This document shows, piece after piece, positions 58,931 to 64,000 of a stretch of DNA of 64,000 bases; position 1 is the stretch's first letter; each line of letters begins with the position of its first letter. The position numbers and the translations under genes are program-made. Under the pieces are notes generated by a model. The model was not told the origin of the DNA. It searched no databases and saw nothing but the letters and a program-made list of their open reading frames with translations. Origin of the DNA: Peromyscus leucopus (Eukaryota > Chordata > Mammalia > Rodentia > Cricetidae); the NCBI RefSeq assembly GCF_004664715.2, contig NC_051068.1:13962798-14026797 (forward strand), written 5' to 3'.

Positions 58931-59314
58931 TTTTTTTAAATATAATACTTGTTATTTTATTCTTTAACAACACCCATGGGATGTCTATCCAGTGTAAGGG
59001 CTACAAGAAATAGCACTTTGCCTTATGAAGGCCAATGGCTTAGAGAGGCAGGCAAAAAATTAAATCACTTCTGCAACATGAGGCAGATGTTCTGTTAGGA
59101 CAAGTTCTGGAAGCAGTGGATGCCCTGAGGAGGGGTCTCTTGTGTACTGACTCTAAGGACCCTTGGTACCATCACTGGTAGAGTTGAGGTCGAGCAACAC
59201 AAAATATGGAGCCACTGAGCTATAAGTTCAAATATGCATAATTTTATTGCTACTTGGTCTTCTCGTATTCCAATCTAGACCTAAAAACAGATGAGATCTA
59301 AAGACTTACTATTT
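58931..59314. other. unique sequence
   Basis: Nothing recognised. Confidence 0.35.
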
Positions 59315-59600
59315 CTATAACAGAATGTCTGAAGTGGTACACTTGATGCAGAAAAGAAGTCTTTTAGCTCAAAAATTTGGAGACAGGAAAAAGGTCAAGA
59401 GAATGTCACAGCCATCTGCCCAGCTTCTAGTGAGAACCCCTGGTGGTTCAGCTAAGTGGGGTAAAAAAGAAAAAGTATTGCAGAGAGACTGGGGGAGGTA
59501 CCAAGGTCACCGTGCTCCGGAGGGATCCCATGCAGTCCTGCAAGGGAATTCATTAAGAGAAAGTATTAACCCCTCTTGAGACAGTACCTACCAGCATCCG
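59315..59600 (-). repeat. older MaLR LTR remnant (MST/MLT-like)
   Basis: ctataacagaatgtctgaag, agaaaagaagtcttttagctc, ctgcccagcttctagtgagaac and ttaacccctcttgagacag follow the order of a reversed MaLR LTR. The 84-codon frame across it is chance. Confidence 0.6.
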
Positions 59601-59884
59601 TCCGCAGGAGCTCAGAATCCCTCAGCAAGTTCACCAACTACTTTTCATGTGTCACACACGTGTGAGAGAGGGGGCCACAGGTGCGAGAGAGACTGAGAGG
59701 CCCCAGGCTCACTCTGCATCCACGTGTGCTCTTTTGGACTAGATCAATCATCTTCTGGCCAAGAAACCTAGGAGATAAGGAAAAGACAGCGGGAGAGAAT
59801 CTAGGCGGCTCTAACTCACCGGACTGGCTGCCCGGGAGGATGAGGGGAGGCATGATGTGTCACTCCCTGCTGTACTGCGCTTGT

Positions 59885-59901
59885 CCTCTAGATGGCGGCA
59901 G
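59885..59901 (+). promoter_or_regulatory. CTCF-type motif
   Basis: cctctagatggcggcag fits the CCNCTAGATGGCRGC form of the CTCF core with one deviation. It lies 20 bp from a palindrome at 59922. Confidence 0.35.
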
Positions 59902-59921
59902 CAGAACGAAATAGAGAAAAC

Positions 59922-59939
59922 CTGTTTCCATAGAAACAG
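59922..59939. promoter_or_regulatory. RFX X-box-like palindrome
   Basis: ctgtttccatagaaacag is an almost perfect inverted repeat of the GTTNCC-AT-GGNAAC type bound by RFX factors; one base departs from the CCATGG centre. Confidence 0.3.
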
Positions 59940-59944
59940 TCCGC

Positions 59945-60589
59945 GTCTGCTACACAAAAAGAACCTCAGGGTGTTATTTGAAACAATATGTCTTTAAATT
60001 ATTTTCTTTAGGCACCGAGGTACTCCCGTGGTGTTTCAATAGTTAAAAATCAATGTACAGATGTCTTCAAGATTATTCAGCTTCTCAGGCCACCAATAAT
60101 TGACATTAATATGGAATTTCTACTATACCAAGAATACCTCTGAGATCCGCTTCTTCTTCTTGCAGATTTACACCTGGAAGCTTAGATAGCGACACAGAAT
60201 GTGAAATATACTTTGAAAATGAAAGGAACCCTTTCCTATGAAGAGCCAAATAATCGCATGAATGAGCAGAAAATGAGGCTCCAGGAGGCTGGGAAGAACC
60301 CAGCACACCACAGGAAGGCTGAAAGCTGTTGGTGTTTTCAGAAACGAACTTCCAGAGGCCATAACTTACCCAAAGGGACATTTTATCATCACACATATCT
60401 AGTTGGGTCACCAAGTTTCTCCAAGGGCTTATTATGTCATAGTTCTGTCTCAAGAAGTCATACCTCTGCATTCATAGAAGAGTTTAAGATATGTCACCTA
60501 CCTCCACGTCTCTCAAAGCTGCCATTTGGATCCAAGGTGGCAATCACTGGAATTGTTTTATTAACTTAAAATCCTTCTAAAATGACCCT
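59945..60589. other. unique sequence, open on both strands
   Basis: Frames of 122 (plus, 60201-60569) and 121 codons (minus, 60106-60471) overlap. Neither has a recognisable domain or splice context, and I do not call a gene. Confidence 0.35.
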
Positions 60590-60800
60590 TTCTTTTTCTT
60601 TTTTATGATAGGGACTTACATGGCAGAGGCTAGCCTTGAACTTGCTTTGTAGACAAAGCTGACCTTGAACTCTGAACCTTCCCTCTACCTTCAAAGCTCT
60701 GTAAAAAGACATGGTGCCATTTTATATGGTGCTGGAGAGGGAATGTAGGGCCTGAGATGCTAGGCAAGCGCTCTACCAACTGACCTACTGACTCAGTAAG
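60590..60800 (-). repeat. B4-type SINE, reversed
   Basis: gaggctagccttgaacttgc, ttgtagacaaagctgaccttg, then the ID-like part gatgctaggcaagcgctctacc. Confidence 0.7.
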
Positions 60801-61284
60801 TGAGACTTGAGTCATCAGGGTCTGCATCTTACCATTGTTCAGTCAGTGACTTAGCTAGACCTTACAGAGGACACCGAAAACAGAGATGGGCGGCAAGGCT
60901 CTGCTGTGGTGTGCCCAGCTGGGCATGCTGCTCCATCTTCCCTCCTGGGCCCCAATGTTAACATGAACTGGAAGTAGTTCAGCAACACAAAACTGGAATT
61001 GCAATATTCTGCCTTTCCTTTGCTCAATCATAGCATCTGAGAAGGGAAAGATCAGAAAGGTAGAAAAGGTTATGTACAGAACTGATCCTCATTCTGTGAG
61101 GGTAAGAGTGAGCAGACTGGAGGTGACGTGTAATGGAGACAGCTATGCATGTGGGCGACAGAGCAGATCCAGTCATGAGTGAGTACTTGCCATATGCCCT
61201 GAGAGGTGCTGGACATCCAGCAGTGGACTGAGAGCTTGGGAACCTGTCCTTCCTGTGACAGTGGGGTATAGTAAAGGGGGTGGG
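60801..61284. other. unique sequence
   Basis: No gene or repeat recognised. Confidence 0.35.
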
Positions 61285-61478
61285 GTGGGGTGAAGCTTAG
61301 CTAATGGAACACTTGCATAGCAAGCACAAAGCCCTGGGCTCAATCCCAGCACCACGCTGGAGTGTGCTGGCACATGTCTTTAATCCCAGCACTCAGGAGC
61401 TAAAGGCAGGAAGGTAAGTATTTCATGGTCATCCTCACCAATGCCAGCCTGTGATATGAGACCCTGTATAAACAAATA
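61285..61478 (+). repeat. B4-type SINE
   Basis: gcatagcaagcacaaagccctgggctcaatcccagcacc (ID half), ctttaatcccagcactcagg (B1 half) and gagaccctgtataaac end. Confidence 0.75.
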
Positions 61479-61514
61479 AACAAACAATTTTAAAGCTTCA
61501 CCTACCCATATATG

Positions 61515-61515
<1 letters not shown>

Positions 61516-61562
<47 letters not shown>
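61516..61562. repeat. (CA)n microsatellite
   Basis: About 23 CA units. Confidence 0.97.
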
Positions 61563-61564
<2 letters not shown>

Positions 61565-61654
61565 ATATGCACCCACAATAACAATGAATGATGATGATAA
61601 TGATGTAGTTATTTTAGTCATTGACATTCCTTTCCATCCATCTCATTATACCCT

Positions 61655-62035
61655 TGTAGCTGGAGAGTTTTCTCTCTGGATCCTGCCAAGCCCCGGCAGT
61701 CCGACAGCCCACTTATAAAAAAAAAAACACACAGACGCTTGTATTATTTAAACGGTTTGGCCTAATGGCTCAGGCTTCTAACTATCTAGTTCCTACATCT
61801 TAAATTAACCCATTTCTATAAATCTATACTTTGCCACATGGCTCGTGGCTTACCGGCATCTTCACGTGTTGCTTGTCATGGCGACGGCTGGCAGTGTCTC
61901 TCTCTGCCTTCCTGTTCTCTCAATTTTCTTCTCTGTTAGTCCCGCCTATACTTCCTGTCTGGCTACTGGCCAATCAGTGTTTTATTTATTGACCAATCAG
62001 AGCAACACATTTGACATACAGACCATCCCACAGCA
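61655..62035 (-). mobile_element. Solo LTR, family A, class II ERV-like
   Basis: 381 bp with TG...CA ends. Perfect 6-bp duplication TACCCT at 61649-61654 and 62036-62041. It shares the CCAAT-box block (about 61967-62005) and the gacatacagaccatcccacagca-type end with 25650. An A-run interrupts it at 61718. Confidence 0.92.
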
Positions 62036-62041
62036 TACCCT

Positions 62042-62754
62042 CCCTAATCTAGAAAACAATTTTAAATATTCTGACCCTGAGATTTTGGTAACTGATTTCA
62101 TCTGTCAAATTCTGTCAGTCTCTTGCAGGTTCCAGAGACACCTGTCTCTCATACATTATGGGAAGTCATACACACTCTATCAGAGTCTTTGATTACAGGA
62201 AATAATTTTCTTTATAGCTGTCATACTTTTATAAGCATAGGCTGTCCCTCAAGTCAGCTTTTAACAAATGAAAACTCATTAGTGGCACAGTTAGTAAGTG
62301 TAGCCACTTGGAAGGATGCTGATTTCTGAACCTTGACCTTCAGCGTCTCTGGATTTGGAAAAGCTGAGAGCTTCCAATATAACTGTGTGTCCAGTTCTTC
62401 TTTGTGTCTCTGATACCCACTGTGTATGTACTAGGGCACATCAGAGTGGTGCCCACACACACCTGTCTTCCACCTGTTCAGTCAGCTGTTATGAAGGACT
62501 CCTGCTCCACTCTGTCCTACTCTGCAGGACAACAGACTCCAAAGTGCTGGTGTGTAGCAAGACTGTACTGTGCAGTCACAGTACTTGGTACCTTGGTTGC
62601 ACTTGTTGATTTGATTTTAACTGGCTGTATCTGCATCCCTTGAGACCATGTGTTCTGTTTACCTATCATCTTACACATGCTCACTACAAACAGTGACAAA
62701 AAAGAATCTATTATAAGAATTAATTCCCTCTCTTAATCCTGGCTATGTTCTCTT
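62042..62754. other. unique sequence
   Basis: No repeat assigned with confidence. Short frames only. Confidence 0.35.
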
Positions 62755-63045
62755 TTGGCGTGTGTTGTGGGTGGGAGTGAGTGTGGGTGGGGTGTATACA
62801 TATGTGAAGATCAGAGCATGGCCGCTGATATCATCCTCAGGAATATTGTCTACCTCCTATTGAAACAGTGTTTCTCATTGACCTAGAGGTCAACAATTAG
62901 TCTAGACTGGCTGGCCAGTGAGCCCCCAGTGCTGAGATTACAAGGGTATCCCACCCTACCTGGTATCTTTAATGGGCACCAGGCATCAAACCCCCACGTA
63001 CTTACAAGGAGTGTGCACTAACACCGAGTCATTCTCCCAGTCTCG
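62755..63045 (-). repeat. B4-type SINE, reversed
   Basis: ttgacctagaggtcaacaatt, ctggctggccagtgagccccc and ggcaccaggcatcaaaccccc, followed by a reversed ID-like end; diverged. Confidence 0.5.
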
Positions 63046-63822
63046 GCTTGTATGTGTGTTTTATCTCTTTGATTATAACTCTACTACAATACATATGGTT
63101 TATATAATTATATACGACACCTCCAACAGTTTAATAATTACTTGTAAAATATACTTCTAATGGCCAAGAAAGACCAATTTCTCTTGAAGTGGTGTGGGCT
63201 CAAAGGCAGCCATTGTTAGTGCGCTCCCTCTCAGACATCTCTAAGCTGATGTGAGAACAGACTACCTCAGCTCGGTTTATTCAGTCCAAGTGACACCATG
63301 GGCACTTAAAAAACACTGATAAAAATGATGAAACTAACTTGATTTGTATAATTATTGTGCCTTTCAAATGATAAGCTTTTTAACTTCAGATGTGCTAGCT
63401 AGTAAATAGTGAGGGGCCACAACCAGAGGAAGCTGTGTGATCAGGTCAGAGCAGCCATGTGCTTTACACCAGAGGGAGAAACTTTGAGACAACCTTAACT
63501 ACAGAGCCCAGGTCCTCCTCAATAGATGAGCACTTTGGGGGTGACACTCACATGGAGGTTGCCCCCAACACCTGTGCTGTGTCACAGTAGCAAGACTTCT
63601 GACCCGCCCACGGAAGTCTTCTGGAGGGAAGCAGCCGTCCTCAGCACAGCAGGCTCACTTGTGGGCGCCACTCCCCTCAGGAGAGAAACCAAATCCTCAG
63701 GGCGGCCATGATCTCAATTCTGGTTTGTTTTCTGTTTATAAAAGTACTGACTGAACATTTGTGATTTTTTTTTTATATAAAAGAGCATAAAGAAGAAGGT
63801 GAGAGCATAAAGAGAAGATAAG
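63046..63822. other. unique sequence
   Basis: No repeat or gene recognised. 63230-63410 is AT-rich and single-copy, with a possible but weak conserved look. Confidence 0.3.
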
Positions 63823-64000
63823 GTCTTGAAGCTAGAGAAATGGCTCAGTGGTTAAGAGCACCTGAGTTAAGTCCCAGCACCCACATTAGGTGGCTTTCAG
63901 CTACCCATAATTCCAGCTCCGGTGGCTCTGATTCCCTTTTCTGGCTTGCTTGGACATCAACATGCATGTGCATATTCAGAGACACACACACAAAAATAAA
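63823..64000 (+). repeat. B2/B3 SINE, runs off the window
   Basis: gctagagaaatggctcagtgg, ttaagagcacctgagttaag and cccacattaggtggctttcag, reaching an ACACACAAAAATAAA tail at the right edge. Confidence 0.82.

Noticed and set aside
60106..60569. 121- and 122-codon frames on opposite strands
   Set aside because: Mutually overlapping, no domain or splice context.

Overview
This window is nuclear DNA of a muroid rodent, most likely a cricetid (hamster, vole or deer-mouse type). It is packed with rodent-specific SINEs (B1, B2/B3, B4/ID), MaLR LTRs of ORR1 type, L1 elements with rodent-type 3' UTRs, class II endogenous retrovirus pieces, and many long (CA)n/(GT)n and (GA)n tracts. Several B1 copies have an AGGACAGGCNCCAAAG-type right half, which I associate with cricetids rather than Mus. 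I see no intact protein-coding gene and no convincing exon, tRNA, rRNA or CRISPR. Every long open frame lies in a tandem repeat, a transposon, or chance sequence. The setting looks like a gene desert or one very long intron.

Layout. 1-28 kb is mostly old unique sequence sprinkled with single SINEs, three young solo LTRs or LTR-like insertions, a 9-bp minisatellite (6323-6966) that is open in all six frames, and AT-rich single-copy blocks with homeodomain-type motifs that resemble conserved enhancers (best at 10560-11230). 28-33.8 kb is poorly classifiable, probably LTR-element-derived sequence. 33.8-51.9 kb is a nested pile of mobile elements. A minus-strand betaretrovirus-like provirus keeps its 3' LTR, polypurine tract, broken integrase, RNase H and reverse transcriptase. 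It is interrupted by a B2-mRNA chimera (15-bp target-site duplication, TSD) and by a 5'-truncated L1. Beside it is a long plus-strand L1 (5' UTR to 3' end) interrupted by a B2, two solo LTRs, a B1 and a roughly 3.9-kb non-coding LTR element. 52-64 kb returns to unique sequence with a 39-bp minisatellite (52108-52606), a purine-only tract, single SINEs, an old MaLR LTR and another solo LTR.

The main value of the window is its insertion record. Many insertions have perfect TSDs, so their order can be read directly. Four solo LTRs of one family (3559, 25650, 45306, 61655) each have a perfect 6-bp TSD. Two B2 insertions carry extra non-B2 sequence inside their TSDs. I found no new gene system. 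The most unusual items are the B2-mRNA chimera, the six-frame-open minisatellite and the candidate conserved non-coding blocks. Family names come from recall of consensus sequences, and all conservation claims are inference without alignment.
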